From: Achromobacter marplatensis
Lineage (GTDB): Bacteria > Pseudomonadota > Gammaproteobacteria > Burkholderiales > Burkholderiaceae_B
Assembly: GCF_002209535.1 (NCBI RefSeq)
Contig: NZ_NJIG01000001.1
Span: 682,001-746,000, forward strand
Length of the DNA: 64,000 bases
Direction of reading: 5' to 3'
The first letter of the stretch is position 1. The number at the start of each line of letters is the position of its first letter. Made by a program: the position numbers and the translations under genes. Under the pieces are notes generated by a model that worked only from the letters and a program-made list of their open reading frames with translations, did no database searches and was not told where the DNA came from. This document shows, one piece after another, positions 27,333 through 36,163 of the stretch.

Positions 27333-28331
27333 TCAAGGCTGCGCAAGCAGCAGGTTTTCCCGGGTTTGGGCAGGCAGCGCCACGCCCAGGCCGTGGTCGC
27401 GGGCGTGCTCGTACACCTCGCGCGCCATCGCCAGGTCGGACAAGCCCATGCCCATGCCTTTGAAGATCGTCAGGCGGGCGCCCTCCGGCCGCGCCTGCCC
27501 TGAGGCAAGCAGGTCGCTCAGTACCGATACGCCTTGCCACGGCGTCCCGTCTGCGCCGTAGCGTTCGCGCAGTTCGCGCGAGCCCCGGCGGGCGTTTTCC
27601 AGGTCGTCCACCACCACTTGGTCCGCGCGGTCGAACACATCCTGGGCAAATTCCGCCTTGGACGGCAAGATCGCCCCCACCGCATTCAAGTGCCGGCAGT
27701 CGGCCAGCATGGCGGCGTCGACAAAGGGTTCGACGGCGCGCGTGATCAAGGTGACGATCTGGGCGCCGGCCAGCGCGTGTTCCAGGCTGGCCGATTCCTC
27801 GACGTCGAACGCGTACTTGCCCGCCACACTGGCCACAAAGGCGCGGCGCTTCTCGGGCGTGGGGCTATAGACCCGCACGCGCCGCAGCTTGCGCACCGCA
27901 GCCAACGCCGCAAGTTGCGTAACGGCCTGCGGCCCGGTGCCGATCAGCGCGGCCTGGGTCGCGTCTTCCGGCGCCAGCGCCCGGGTGGCGACACCGCTGA
28001 TCGCCGCCGTGCGCAGCATGCCCAGCGCCCGCGCTTCAATGATGGCGCGCAGAATACCGGTGCCCGCATCGAACAGGCTGAACAACGACCCGCCGCCCGC
28101 CTTGGTGTGGACCCAGGTCTTGAAACCCGCATATCCGCCCCCGTCCGTCTGCACGGACCCCAATGCATGCATTGAGCTGCCGTCGCCCCAGGTGGCCAGC
28201 GCCTTGGGCAAATTGCGCGCCTGGTCCTTGCCTTGCGCGACCAGCATGGCGTGCAGCGCATCGATGGCCCGGTGGATGCCCAGCACCGAGACCACGTCCC
28301 GCTCCGTCAGATACCGCAGCGCATCAGTCAT
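27333..28331 (-). CDS. Ornithine cyclodeaminase / mu-crystallin family NAD(P)-dependent enzyme
   Basis: Enzyme of about 332 residues. The NAD-binding motif IGTGPQAVTQLAAL lies near residue 128, and NLPKALATWGDGSSMHALG near residue 40 and GGYAGFKTWVH near residue 65 match the substrate region of the family. Members are ornithine cyclodeaminases, ketimine reductases, alanine dehydrogenases or N-alkyl amino acid dehydrogenases. The ATG at 28331 overlaps the upstream hydrolase gene by eight bases. An amine- or imine-handling enzyme inside an aromatic operon hints at a nitrogen-containing substrate such as an amino-benzoate, or an imine intermediate. Confidence 0.85.
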   Translation of the reverse strand: MTDALRYLTERDVVSVLGIHRAIDALHAMLVAQGKDQARNLPKALATWGDGSSMHALGSVQTDGGGYAGFKTWVHTKAGGGSLFSLFDAGTGILRAIIEARALGMLRTAAISGVATRALAPEDATQAALIGTGPQAVTQLAALAAVRKLRRVRVYSPTPEKRRAFVASVAGKYAFDVEESASLEHALAGAQIVTLITRAVEPFVDAAMLADCRHLNAVGAILPSKAEFAQDVFDRADQVVVDDLENARRGSRELRERYGADGTPWQGVSVLSDLLASGQARPEGARLTIFKGMGMGLSDLAMAREVYEHARDHGLGVALPAQTRENLLLAQP

Positions 28332-29190
28332 GCGCGTCTCCTTGTTCCGGGGCGGGTTCGTCCGCCACCGTGTTGACCAGGGTCCCGATGCCGGGAATCT
28401 CCACTTCCAGCGTGTCGCCCACAGCGAGAAAACGCGGCGGCTTGCGGCTGGAACCCACGCCTTCAGGCGTCCCGGTAGCGATGACGTCGCCCGGCGACAG
28501 CGGCGTAAAGGCGCTGATATAGGCAATCAGTTCGGGAATCGGAAAGATCAGGTCGGACACGTCGCCCTGTTGCATGACCGTGCCGTTCAGGCGGGTAATG
28601 ACTTGCAGGCGCGCCGGGTCGCCGACCTCGTCCGCGGTAACCAGCCACGGCCCGATCGCCCCGCTGCGCTCGAAGTTCTTGCCCGGCGTGACCTGGGCGT
28701 TGTGCTTCTGAAAATCGCGCACCGAGTTCTCGGCCATGCAGGTGTAGCCCGCCACATGCGACAGGGCGTCGCGCGCGGCGATGTGGCGCCCTGCCCGGCC
28801 GATGACGACCGCCAGTTCGCCCTCGTAGTCGAACTTGTCGGAAAGGCGGGGCTTCCACACCGGCGCTTCGTGCCCGACGAAGCTGTCTGCGAACCGGGCG
28901 AACATCGATGGATGGGCGGGCAGTTCGCGGCCGGCCTCGGCCACGTGGCGGCCGTAGTTCAGGCCGACACACAGGATCTTGCGCGGCGCGGGCACCGGCG
29001 GCAGCAGCCGCAGCCCGGCCAAGGTCCTACAGGGCATGCCGACCGTCTGCGCCGCCTGGGCGATCTGTTCCGCGCCCGCCTCAAGCGCAGCGGTCACGTC
29101 GGGCCAGACCTGCGTCAGGACCACGACGTCGGCGCCGCGCAGCACGCCCCAGGCGTTGCGGCCTGCTTGATCGAAGCTGACAAGCTTCAT
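28324..29190 (-). CDS. Fumarylacetoacetate hydrolase-family protein (fumaryl/acylpyruvate hydrolase-like)
   Basis: Enzyme of about 288 residues that would split a beta-diketone ring-cleavage product such as fumarylpyruvate. The fold's metal ligands Glu123 and Glu125 lie in DYEGELAVV, and ILCVGLNYGRHVAEAG near residue 72 and TGTPEGVG near the C-terminus are classic. ATG 29190 has the strong site GGAGACAAC; the frame continues to 29352 but that part lies in the operator region. It is the promoter-proximal gene of the catabolic operon, divergent from a GntR regulator. Confidence 0.9.
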   Translation of the reverse strand: MKLVSFDQAGRNAWGVLRGADVVVLTQVWPDVTAALEAGAEQIAQAAQTVGMPCRTLAGLRLLPPVPAPRKILCVGLNYGRHVAEAGRELPAHPSMFARFADSFVGHEAPVWKPRLSDKFDYEGELAVVIGRAGRHIAARDALSHVAGYTCMAENSVRDFQKHNAQVTPGKNFERSGAIGPWLVTADEVGDPARLQVITRLNGTVMQQGDVSDLIFPIPELIAYISAFTPLSPGDVIATGTPEGVGSSRKPPRFLAVGDTLEVEIPGIGTLVNTVADEPAPEQGDAHD

Positions 29191-29217
29191 GTTGTCTCCT
29201 GTGCCTGCGGTGCTTTC

Positions 29218-29352
29218 GCATGCATTGGTGTATTTCTTTGCATGCAATCGTGAGCTAATACCCACTTCTACCACTGTTTTTTGTGGATTATTGCATGCAA
29301 TTTTGATGAATCGCAAGATGCGGATCGATTTTTTATGGCCTATTGCATGCAA
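29218..29352. promoter_or_regulatory. Array of GCATGC operators between the catabolic operon and its GntR regulator
   Basis: Three exact copies of the palindrome TTGCATGCAA lie at 29238-29247, 29291-29300 and 29343-29352, and a partial copy (GCATGC core, 29218-29223) adds a fourth. The full copies are 53 and 52 bases apart, which is five helical turns; the partial core is 22 bases from its neighbour, about two turns. All sites are therefore on one DNA face. They most likely bind the adjacent GntR/FCD protein and may support looping, repressing both directions. Confidence 0.75.
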
Positions 29353-29406
29353 TTTTGTAGGTACACTGGAGGCCCTAACCGCCCCTTATTCCGCCGACGC
29401 TTCGCT

Positions 29407-30138
29407 ATGGCCGCTCAGATCGACAAAGTTATTTCCGAACTCCGGGACATGGTGCTTTCCGGCGCCCTGCAGCCGGGCGAACGGATCGTGGAGTTGCAGT
29501 TCTCTGCCCGCCTGGGCGTCTCGCGCACGCCGTTGCGCATCGCCTTGACCGAGCTTGAGAAGGAAGGCCTGCTGGAGCGCTTGCCGTCCCGGGGCTTCCG
29601 GGTGCGCTCATTCACCGTCGATGAGATCGGCGACGCTGTGGACGTGCGCGGGGTGCTCGAGGGCATGGCCGCGCGCCTGTTGGCCGAGCGCGGCGCCTCG
29701 AAGGAAGTGCTGGAGCAACTGTCGCAAGCGGTCGAGGAAGGCCGCAACCTGCTGGCGCCCGCCCGCCGCGACCCGAACACCACCGTGGATGCCCGGGCCT
29801 GGGGCCAGATCAACCGCCGTTTCCACGAGATCCTGTGCGAAGCCGCCGGCAATCGCGCCTTGTTATCGGCGCTGGAGCACAACAACAAGACGCCGCTGGC
29901 CGGCCCGGCCGCGCTGACGCTGCCGTCCACCCCGTCGTTGTTGGAAACGCCCTTTGTCCTGCGCGCGCAGGCAGACCACGAAGATCTGCTGCGCGCCATC
30001 ACCCGGCGCGAAGCCGTGCGGGCCGAGAACCTGATGCGTGAACACGCCTACCGCAGCCGCGAAAACAAGCGTGTTCTGCTGGACTCGTTGCGGGGCGCGT
30101 TGTCGGCCCAACCGCTATTGGCCGATCACAGCGCGTAA
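29407..30138 (+). CDS. GntR-family transcriptional regulator, FadR/FCD subgroup
   Basis: DNA-binding regulator of about 243 residues. The N-terminal winged helix contains GALQPGERIVELQFSARLGV and SRTPLRIALTELEKEGLLER near residues 22-60; the C-terminal FCD ligand domain runs from about 85 to 225 and keeps acidic/His positions such as RRFHEIL that can bind a metal and a carboxylate effector. The ATG at 29407 gives the usual FCD start; the frame extends upstream through the operators and is not used. It is divergent from the aromatic operon and presumably represses it until a pathway intermediate binds. Confidence 0.9.
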   Translation: MAAQIDKVISELRDMVLSGALQPGERIVELQFSARLGVSRTPLRIALTELEKEGLLERLPSRGFRVRSFTVDEIGDAVDVRGVLEGMAARLLAERGASKEVLEQLSQAVEEGRNLLAPARRDPNTTVDARAWGQINRRFHEILCEAAGNRALLSALEHNNKTPLAGPAALTLPSTPSLLETPFVLRAQADHEDLLRAITRREAVRAENLMREHAYRSRENKRVLLDSLRGALSAQPLLADHSA

Positions 30139-30211
30139 ACCGCTGTCTGCGAACGACGCCGCGTCGTCATGGGCGCGAACCGCCCATCGTTTAATCAGTC
30201 GTCCTGAATAT

Positions 30212-30256
30212 AGAACACTCATGGCAAAATTCCGCTACTAGCGGATATGTTGTTCT
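30212..30256. repeat. Nested inverted repeats before the isochorismatase-family gene
   Basis: TCCGCTA-C-TAGCGGA (30231-30245) is a perfect inverted repeat nested within an outer pair AGAACA (30212-30217) / TGTTCT (30251-30256), followed by a T-run at 30255-30260. It lies 74 bases after the regulator gene and about 100 bases before the ATG at 30357. It may be an operator, or the terminator of the regulator gene. Confidence 0.45.
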
Positions 30257-30356
30257 TTTTATATCGTTAATGGCAGTCCAGTTCCCGACATGACAGGCGA
30301 CGAATGCCTGCCACTGCAGGGCAGTTGCCCGCTATCGATTCCCCAGGAGACTATCC

Positions 30357-31037
30357 ATGAGCACCCCCGCAAACTTCAACGGCGCCCGCCCGGTCATCGA
30401 CCCCGACAACGCCGCGATGCTGTTGATCGACCACCAGAGCGGACTGTTCCAGACCATCGGCGACATGCCCTTCACGACTGTGCGGTCGCATGCTGGCGCC
30501 TTGGCGAAGATGGCCACGCTGACCAAGATGCCCGTCATCACGACGGCGTCCGTGCCGCAAGGTCCCAACGGCCCGCTGATCCCGGAAATCCACAAGAACG
30601 CGCCGCACGCCAAATACGTGGCCCGCCGCGGCGAAATCAACGCGTGGGACAACCCCGAATTCGTGGCGGCCGTGAAGGCCACCGGCCGCAAGCAGTTGAT
30701 CATCGCCGGCACCATCACCAGCGTCTGCATGGCCTTCCCGAGCATTGCCGCGGTGAACGGGGGCTTTCAGGTGTTCGCCGTGATCGACGCGTCGGGCACG
30801 TATTCGAAGATGGCGCAAGAGATCACGCTGGCCCGCGTCGTCCAGGCCGGCGTGGTGCCGATGGATACCGCCGCCGTCGCGTCTGAACTGCAACGCACGT
30901 GGCACCGCGACGATGCCGCGCAATGGGCCGAACTCTACGGCGCGATCTTCCCGTCCTATCAGCTGCTGGCCGAAAGCTATGCGAAGGCCCAGGAAGTCGA
31001 GAAGAACCAGGAACTGCTGGACTCCCAGCGGACCTGA
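30357..31037 (+). CDS. Isochorismatase-family cysteine hydrolase, YcaC-like
   Basis: Cytoplasmic hydrolase of 226 residues. The family triad is visible as Asp25 (LLIDHQ), a lysine near residue 86 (PHAKYV) and Cys124 in GTITSVCMAFPS. Overall it resembles YcaC, whose natural substrate is unknown, more than nicotinamidase. AGGAG lies seven bases before the ATG at 30357. It stands alone after the GntR gene and is convergent with the biotin carboxylase gene. It may hydrolyse an amide related to the neighbouring catabolic operon, but no shared operator is seen. Confidence 0.85.
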   Translation: MSTPANFNGARPVIDPDNAAMLLIDHQSGLFQTIGDMPFTTVRSHAGALAKMATLTKMPVITTASVPQGPNGPLIPEIHKNAPHAKYVARRGEINAWDNPEFVAAVKATGRKQLIIAGTITSVCMAFPSIAAVNGGFQVFAVIDASGTYSKMAQEITLARVVQAGVVPMDTAAVASELQRTWHRDDAAQWAELYGAIFPSYQLLAESYAKAQEVEKNQELLDSQRT

Positions 31038-31058
31038 TCCCAACTCCCCGGCTGGTTT

Positions 31059-31084
31059 GTGGGCCGTGCCGCCGGCCGGCCCAC
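31059..31084. terminator. Stem-loop between convergent genes
   Basis: GTGGGCC (31059-31065) and GGCCCAC (31078-31084) form a seven-base perfect stem, with further G+C pairing possible inside the loop. It lies between the convergent hydrolase (ends 31037) and biotin carboxylase (ends 31088) genes and could stop transcription from both sides. Confidence 0.45.
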
Positions 31085-31087
31085 CCT

Positions 31088-32821
31088 TTACTCGATCCGC
31101 CCGATCTCGACGCCCGCCGTCACCGCCTTGCCTGCGGCTGCCTGATGCGTGAGCACGCCGTCGCGATGCGCCAGCACTTGCATTTCCATCTTCATGGCTT
31201 CCATCGTGGCGATCAGTTCGCCTTGCTTGACGGTGGCGCCGTCTTCGGCGTTCCATGACTGGATGGTGCCCGCAATCGGCGCGGCCACGCTTTGCGCGCT
31301 GGCTTGCGCCGGGGCGGCAGTTGCCTCCCCTCCTGCCGCCGCGCCGGCGGATTGCAAGCCGCGCAGCAATTCGGCGGGCAGGCCCAGCGACACGCGCCGG
31401 CCATCGATTTCCACCGCAGTACGGTGCAGGCTCACCGCGCCCAGCGGGGCCGGACGCACGGCGGCTTCCAGATCCGTGGCGAAGTCGGTCTCGATCCAGC
31501 GCGTGTGCACCTTGAAGCCTTGGCCGTCGCCGATGAAATCGGCATGGTCCAGCACGGCGCGGTGGAACGGCAGCACCGAGGCCACGCCTTCAATGCGGAA
31601 TTCGGCCAGCGCACGGCGGGCGCGCGCGATCGCCTGTTCGCGCGTGGCGCCGGTGACGATCAGCTTGGCCAGCAGCGAATCGAAGGTGCCTGGAATGGTG
31701 GAACCGGATTGCACGCCGCTGTCCACGCGCACGCCCGGGCCGGACGGCGCGGCGAAGGTCGTGATGAGGCCCGGCGACGGCAGGAAGCCGCGGCCCACGT
31801 CTTCGGCGTTGATGCGGAATTCGATGGCATGGCCGCGCGGCGCGGGCGCGGTGTCGATGGCCAGCGGCAGGCCGTCGGCGATGCGCAGTTGCTCGACCAC
31901 CAGGTCCAGGCCGCAGGTTTCTTCGGTGACGGGGTGCTCCACCTGCAAACGGGTATTCACTTCCAGGAACGAGATGGCACCCGATGCGCTCAGCAGGAAT
32001 TCCACCGTGCCGGCGCCAACGTAGCCGGCGTGCGCGCAAATGTCGCGCGCCGACGCGTGGATGCGCTGGCGCTGCTCGTCGCTGAGGAACGGCGCGGGCG
32101 CCTCTTCCACCAGCTTCTGGTTGCGGCGCTGCAGTGAGCAATCGCGCGTGCCCAGCACCACCACCTTGCCATGCTTGTCGGCCAGCACCTGCGCTTCGAC
32201 GTGGCGCGGGTGGTCCAGGAACTGCTCGACATAGCATTCGCCGCGGCCAAACGCCGTAACGGCTTCGCGCACGGCGGACTCGTACAGGTCGGCCACGTCT
32301 TCCATGCGCCAGACGACCTTCAGGCCACGCCCGCCGCCGCCGAACGCCGCCTTGATGGCAATCGGCAAACCGTGTTCGTGCGCAAAGGCCAGCACCTCTT
32401 CAGCGCCGCCGACCGGACCGGGCGTGCCCGCCACCAGCGGCGCGCCCACTTCCAGGGCGATCTTGCGCGCCTGCACCTTGTCGCCCAGCCGTTCGATGGT
32501 TTCCGGCGACGGGCCGATCCAGGTCAGGCCGGCGTCGATCACGGCGCGCGCGAAGCCGGCGCTTTCGGACAGGAATCCGTAGCCCGGATGCACGGCGTCG
32601 GCGCCGCTGCGGCGCGCCACCGCCAGCAGCTTGTCGATATTGAGGTAGGTGTCGGCCGGGCGGTCGCCCTCCAAGCCGAACGCCTCGTCGGCCATGCGCG
32701 CGTGCAGCGCGTCGAAATCGGCGTCGGCGTAGACCGCGACGGACTTCACGCCGTAATCGGCGCAAGCGCGGATGATGCGCACCGCGATTTCGCCACGGTT
32801 GGCGATGAGGACTTTCTTCAT
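31088..32821 (-). CDS. Biotin carboxylase-BCCP protein linked to the PxpABC genes
   Basis: Biotin-dependent enzyme subunit of about 577 residues that carboxylates its own biotin with ATP and bicarbonate. The biotin carboxylase part opens with [18 protein letters not shown] and has [12 protein letters not shown] and [17 protein letters not shown]; the C-terminal biotinyl domain carries the modified lysine Lys544 in MEAMKMEMQ. No carboxyltransferase domain of the acyl-CoA type is in the gene or nearby. Instead the upstream gene encodes KipI/KipA-type domains, which in urea carboxylase form the carboxyltransferase. An ATG at 32830 would add three residues. Confidence 0.85.
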   Translation of the reverse strand: MKKVLIANRGEIAVRIIRACADYGVKSVAVYADADFDALHARMADEAFGLEGDRPADTYLNIDKLLAVARRSGADAVHPGYGFLSESAGFARAVIDAGLTWIGPSPETIERLGDKVQARKIALEVGAPLVAGTPGPVGGAEEVLAFAHEHGLPIAIKAAFGGGGRGLKVVWRMEDVADLYESAVREAVTAFGRGECYVEQFLDHPRHVEAQVLADKHGKVVVLGTRDCSLQRRNQKLVEEAPAPFLSDEQRQRIHASARDICAHAGYVGAGTVEFLLSASGAISFLEVNTRLQVEHPVTEETCGLDLVVEQLRIADGLPLAIDTAPAPRGHAIEFRINAEDVGRGFLPSPGLITTFAAPSGPGVRVDSGVQSGSTIPGTFDSLLAKLIVTGATREQAIARARRALAEFRIEGVASVLPFHRAVLDHADFIGDGQGFKVHTRWIETDFATDLEAAVRPAPLGAVSLHRTAVEIDGRRVSLGLPAELLRGLQSAGAAAGGEATAAPAQASAQSVAAPIAGTIQSWNAEDGATVKQGELIATMEAMKMEMQVLAHRDGVLTHQAAAGKAVTAGVEIGRIE

Positions 32822-32837
32822 GGCTGGCATATTCAGG

Positions 32838-34454
32838 TTATTGCGTTGTGACTTGCGCGGCGGGAACGTCAACCGGGACAAAGTCGGAAACGGGGTTGAA
32901 GCGCACGCGCGCGCCGATCGGGATCTGCGCCGCGCGGTCCAGGTGCCAGGGCGCCACGGAGCCGATGACCGGGTAGCCGCCCGTCAGCGGGTGGTCGGCC
33001 AGGAACAGCACCGGCTGGCCGCTGGCAGGCACCTGGATCGACCCCTTGCGCGTGCCCTCGCTGGGCAGTTCGGCATGGTTGGCGCGTTGCAGCGGCCGGT
33101 CGCCGTTCAAGCGGATACCGACACGATTGGACTGCGGGGTGACGGTCCAGGACTGGCTGGCAAGCAGCGCCACGGCGTCAGCATCGCACCAGTCGGTGCG
33201 CGGCCCCAACACGACGTCCAGCACCACCTCGACGTCCTGCACGGGCAGGTCCGCAGCCGGCAGTTCCGGCGGGCCGACGATGGCGCCCTGCCCGGCAGGC
33301 AGAATGCCGATGTGGTCTCCGGCGGCAAGCGCATCGGGGCCGACGCGCGCGAGCGTATCGGTCGAACGGCTGCCCAGCACGGGTTCCACAGCGAAGCCGC
33401 CGCGCGCGGCCAGGTAGTAGCGGATGCCCGCGGCCGGCTGCCCCAGCGTGAGTGTGTCGCCGTCGTTCAAGGCAAGAGCCTCGTGGCCGGGAACGGTCCA
33501 GCTGGCCCCCTTGGCATCACGCAGGGTCAGCTCGCCTCGCGCGCCTGTCACGGCCACCACGCAGGCGCCATGCGCGCGGACCTGGAAGCCGCCGTACACG
33601 ATTTCGAAGCAGGCCTGGCCGGGCTGATTGCCGACCAGTCGGTTAGCGGCGCGCAGCGCGCCCCGGTCCATTGCGCCCGACGCAGCCACGCCCTGGCGGG
33701 CCTGCCCGGGGCGGCCCAGGTCTTGGAAAAGCGCTTGCAGGCCGGGCGCCACCACTTCCAGCGAAGGCGTGGCGGTGCTAGCACGGCGGGACGCGGCGGG
33801 ATCCACGCCTGCGGCGGGCGTCGGCGCCTTGGCGGCAGGCGCGGGACCGGCGTCGATGAAGCGGACGCGATAGCCCGGCTGGAGCAACGCGGGCGTGTCG
33901 CGAGACAGGTCCCACATGGGGGTCGTCGTCACGCCAAGGATCTGCCATCCACCGGGGCTGGCTTGCGGATAAACGCCGCTGAATGTGCCGGCCAGCGCCA
34001 CCGCGCCCGCCGGGATGCGCGTTCGCGGCGTCTTGCGCCGGGGCACGTCCAGGCTGGGGTCGCCGCCGCTCAGATACGCAAAGCCCGGCGCAAAGCCGGT
34101 GAACGCCACGCTATAGGTGCTGGCCGTGTGGCGGCGCACCACTTCGTCGGGGGGGATGCCGAGCAGGGTTGCGACTTCGCCCAGGTCTTCGCCGTTGTAA
34201 TGGACGGGAATTTCAATCAGCGTGCCGTCGCGCGCAACGCGGCCCGATGTGTCGCGGCCGCCGATATCGGCGATCAGCGCCTCGCGCGTCACGCGGTCCG
34301 GGCGGAACACCACCAGCACGGTACGCGCCGCCGGCACCAGCTCGGTGACGCCGTCAATCGGCCGGGCCTGCAGCGCATCAAACAGCGCCAGGGTCTGCTC
34401 CAGATCGTCCAGTTCAACGAGCAGGGCATCGGTATTCACGGGCAGAAAGCGCAC
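32838..34454 (-). CDS. pxpBC: 5-oxoprolinase subunits B and C fused (PxpB-PxpC; KipI-KipA domains)
   Basis: Protein of 538 residues. The N-terminal part, about 1-215, is the KipI/PxpB domain with [18 protein letters not shown] near residue 117; after an Ala/Pro-rich linker (about 205-230), the KipA/PxpC domain begins [17 protein letters not shown] and ends near the C-terminus. With PxpA this forms an ATP-dependent 5-oxoprolinase that opens pyroglutamate to glutamate. The same domain pair is the carboxyltransferase part of urea carboxylase, and a biotin carboxylase gene follows 16 bases downstream, so a biotin-dependent lactam or amide carboxylation is an alternative role. Confidence 0.88.
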   Translation of the reverse strand: MRFLPVNTDALLVELDDLEQTLALFDALQARPIDGVTELVPAARTVLVVFRPDRVTREALIADIGGRDTSGRVARDGTLIEIPVHYNGEDLGEVATLLGIPPDEVVRRHTASTYSVAFTGFAPGFAYLSGGDPSLDVPRRKTPRTRIPAGAVALAGTFSGVYPQASPGGWQILGVTTTPMWDLSRDTPALLQPGYRVRFIDAGPAPAAKAPTPAAGVDPAASRRASTATPSLEVVAPGLQALFQDLGRPGQARQGVAASGAMDRGALRAANRLVGNQPGQACFEIVYGGFQVRAHGACVVAVTGARGELTLRDAKGASWTVPGHEALALNDGDTLTLGQPAAGIRYYLAARGGFAVEPVLGSRSTDTLARVGPDALAAGDHIGILPAGQGAIVGPPELPAADLPVQDVEVVLDVVLGPRTDWCDADAVALLASQSWTVTPQSNRVGIRLNGDRPLQRANHAELPSEGTRKGSIQVPASGQPVLFLADHPLTGGYPVIGSVAPWHLDRAAQIPIGARVRFNPVSDFVPVDVPAAQVTTQ

Positions 34455-34510
34455 GTGTTCTCCTAGGCGGGAAATTCCCGGGGGTTCAACGTCTATGGGG
34501 CAAGATGGCG

Positions 34511-35281
34511 TTACGCGGCGACGCCTGCAAACGAGCGAATGGTAACGCCAGACTGCTCCAGGCGGCGACGCACTTCGCGCGCCATGTCCACCGCGCCTGG
34601 GCTGTCGCCGTGCACGCAGATGGAATCCGCCTGCACCCGGGTGAGCGAGCCGTCGATGGCTTCGACCACGCCTTCCTCGACCAGGCGCACCATGCGCTGC
34701 GCCACTGCTTCCGGGTCATGCAGCACGGCGCCCTTCTCGCGGCGGGAAACCAATGCGCCTTGCGGGGTATAGGCCCGGTCGGCGAACGCCTCGGACACCA
34801 CCCGCAGGCCGCGCTCTCGCGCCAGCGTGAGCAGGGGCGAACCGGCCAGGCAGACCAGCGCCAGTGCCGGGTCGATTTCAAGGATGGCGGTGATGACGTC
34901 GTTGCCTTGGCGCGCGTCATGCGCGATGGTGTTGTACAGCGCGCCATGCGGCTTGACGTAGCTGACCTGCGTGCTCGCGGCCGCCGCCAGGCCCTTGAGC
35001 GCACCGATCTGATAGATGACGTCCGCCACCAGATCGGCGCTGGCCACGTCCATGTTGCGCCGGCCGAAACCTGTCAGGTCCGGGTAGGACACGTGCGCGC
35101 CCACCGCGACGCCGTTGGCTGCAGCGCCTTTCAGCGTCGCCAAAATACCGGCAGGGTCGCCCGCATGGAAACCGCAAGCCACGTTCGCGCTGGAGACCAG
35201 CGCCAGCATTGCGGCGTCGTCGCCCATGGTCCAGGCGCCCAGGCTTTCACCCAGGTCGCTGTTCAGATCAATCGTGGTCAT
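34511..35281 (-). CDS. pxpA: 5-oxoprolinase subunit A, LamB/YcsF family
   Basis: Protein of 256 residues, the usual PxpA length. The family signatures are [12 protein letters not shown] at the N-terminus, [14 protein letters not shown] near residue 31 and [10 protein letters not shown] near residue 108, which include likely metal-binding Asp and His residues. It is the first gene of the unit pxpA, pxpBC, biotin carboxylase, and is divergent from a GntR regulator at 35495. Its partner domains are in the next gene downstream. Confidence 0.9.
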   Translation of the reverse strand: MTTIDLNSDLGESLGAWTMGDDAAMLALVSSANVACGFHAGDPAGILATLKGAAANGVAVGAHVSYPDLTGFGRRNMDVASADLVADVIYQIGALKGLAAAASTQVSYVKPHGALYNTIAHDARQGNDVITAILEIDPALALVCLAGSPLLTLARERGLRVVSEAFADRAYTPQGALVSRREKGAVLHDPEAVAQRMVRLVEEGVVEAIDGSLTRVQADSICVHGDSPGAVDMAREVRRRLEQSGVTIRSFAGVAA

Positions 35282-35314
35282 TGCTTGTTCGCTATTTACC
35301 GTCAGGCCCAGAGT

Positions 35315-35343
35315 GTAGAACGTATGTTACAGAATTGTTCTAC
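35315..35343. promoter_or_regulatory. Inverted repeat in the pxpA-GntR divergent promoter region
   Basis: GTAGAAC (35315-35321) and GTTCTAC (35337-35343) are a perfect inverted repeat with centres 22 bases (two turns) apart, 34 bases before the pxpA ATG. A direct repeat TAATTGCC (35375-35382, 35389-35396) follows. The A+T-rich region 35330-35370 probably holds promoters; the inverted repeat is the likely site of the adjacent GntR protein. Confidence 0.55.
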
Positions 35344-35494
35344 AATTTTTATTAATAGTAGATCAGATAGCCGATAATTGCCTATCAGTAATTGCCCCAA
35401 GCCAGTACAAAATCACTTGATATGCAGGGCAATCCGGCCAACGCTCAGATACACTCGGAACCGAGCAGCTCTTTCGGCTGCGCCACCCCCGTCT

Positions 35495-36163
35495 ATGACC
35501 GATCCGAACGCGCACCAGACCCTGACCGACAAAGTCACCGAACAGATCCGCCGACGGCTGATCAACGGCGAATTCGCGCCCGGCCAACGGCTGTCCGAGG
35601 CGACGTTGACGCAAAGTCTGGATGTATCGCGCAATACGCTGCGTGAAGCGTTCCGCAACCTGACCAAGGAAGGCCTGCTGACCCATTCGCCCAACCGCGG
35701 CGTGGCGGTCGCGGTGCCCAGCATGGCGTCCATCATCGATCTTTACCGCGTGCGGCGCATGATCGAATGCCAGGCGCTGGCCCAGGCGTACCCCCACCAT
35801 CCCGCGCATCAGCGCATGCGCCAGGCAGTGGATGACGCCGTGGCCCGCCGACAAAACCAGGACTGGGCGGGTGTGGGAACGGCGAACATGGCCTTCCACA
35901 TGGCCATCGTGGAACTGGCCGACAGCGCACGGCTGAACGCCATGTTTTCGCTATTGCTGGCCGAGCTGCGCCTGGTCTTCGGCCTGCTGCAGGACCCGGA
36001 ATTCCTGCACGCGCCGTACGCCGAAATGAACAAGCGGATCCTGGAACTCGTCGAAACCGGCGAATTCCAGAATGCCGCCGATGCGCTCAAGGACTACCTG
36101 GCCCAATCAGAGCGCATCGTGCTGGCGAGCTATGCGCGCCGCGTCAGCGCCGCGGGCGGCTGA
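35495..36163 (+). CDS. GntR-family transcriptional regulator, FCD subgroup
   Basis: Regulator of about 222 residues. The winged-helix part contains GEFAPGQRLSEATLTQSLDV and SRNTLREAFRNLTKEGLL near residues 27-65, and the C-terminal FCD domain spans about 80-210 with NMAFHMAIVELADS near residue 133. I chose the ATG at 35495, giving the standard N-terminus; an in-frame extension from 35378 lies in the control region. It is divergent from pxpA and overlaps by 34 bases the end of the convergent PepSY gene. It probably controls the pxp unit in response to a small acid. Confidence 0.88.
   Translation: MTDPNAHQTLTDKVTEQIRRRLINGEFAPGQRLSEATLTQSLDVSRNTLREAFRNLTKEGLLTHSPNRGVAVAVPSMASIIDLYRVRRMIECQALAQAYPHHPAHQRMRQAVDDAVARRQNQDWAGVGTANMAFHMAIVELADSARLNAMFSLLLAELRLVFGLLQDPEFLHAPYAEMNKRILELVETGEFQNAADALKDYLAQSERIVLASYARRVSAAGG

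Noticed and set aside
25572-27503. A 643-codon plus-strand open frame opposite the Rieske beta subunit and bicupin genes
   Set aside because: It is antisense to recognised genes, spans several of their boundaries and shows no family motif.
32772-34466. A 564-codon plus-strand open frame opposite pxpBC
   Set aside because: The KipI/KipA motifs are on the other strand, and this frame is compositionally a shadow.
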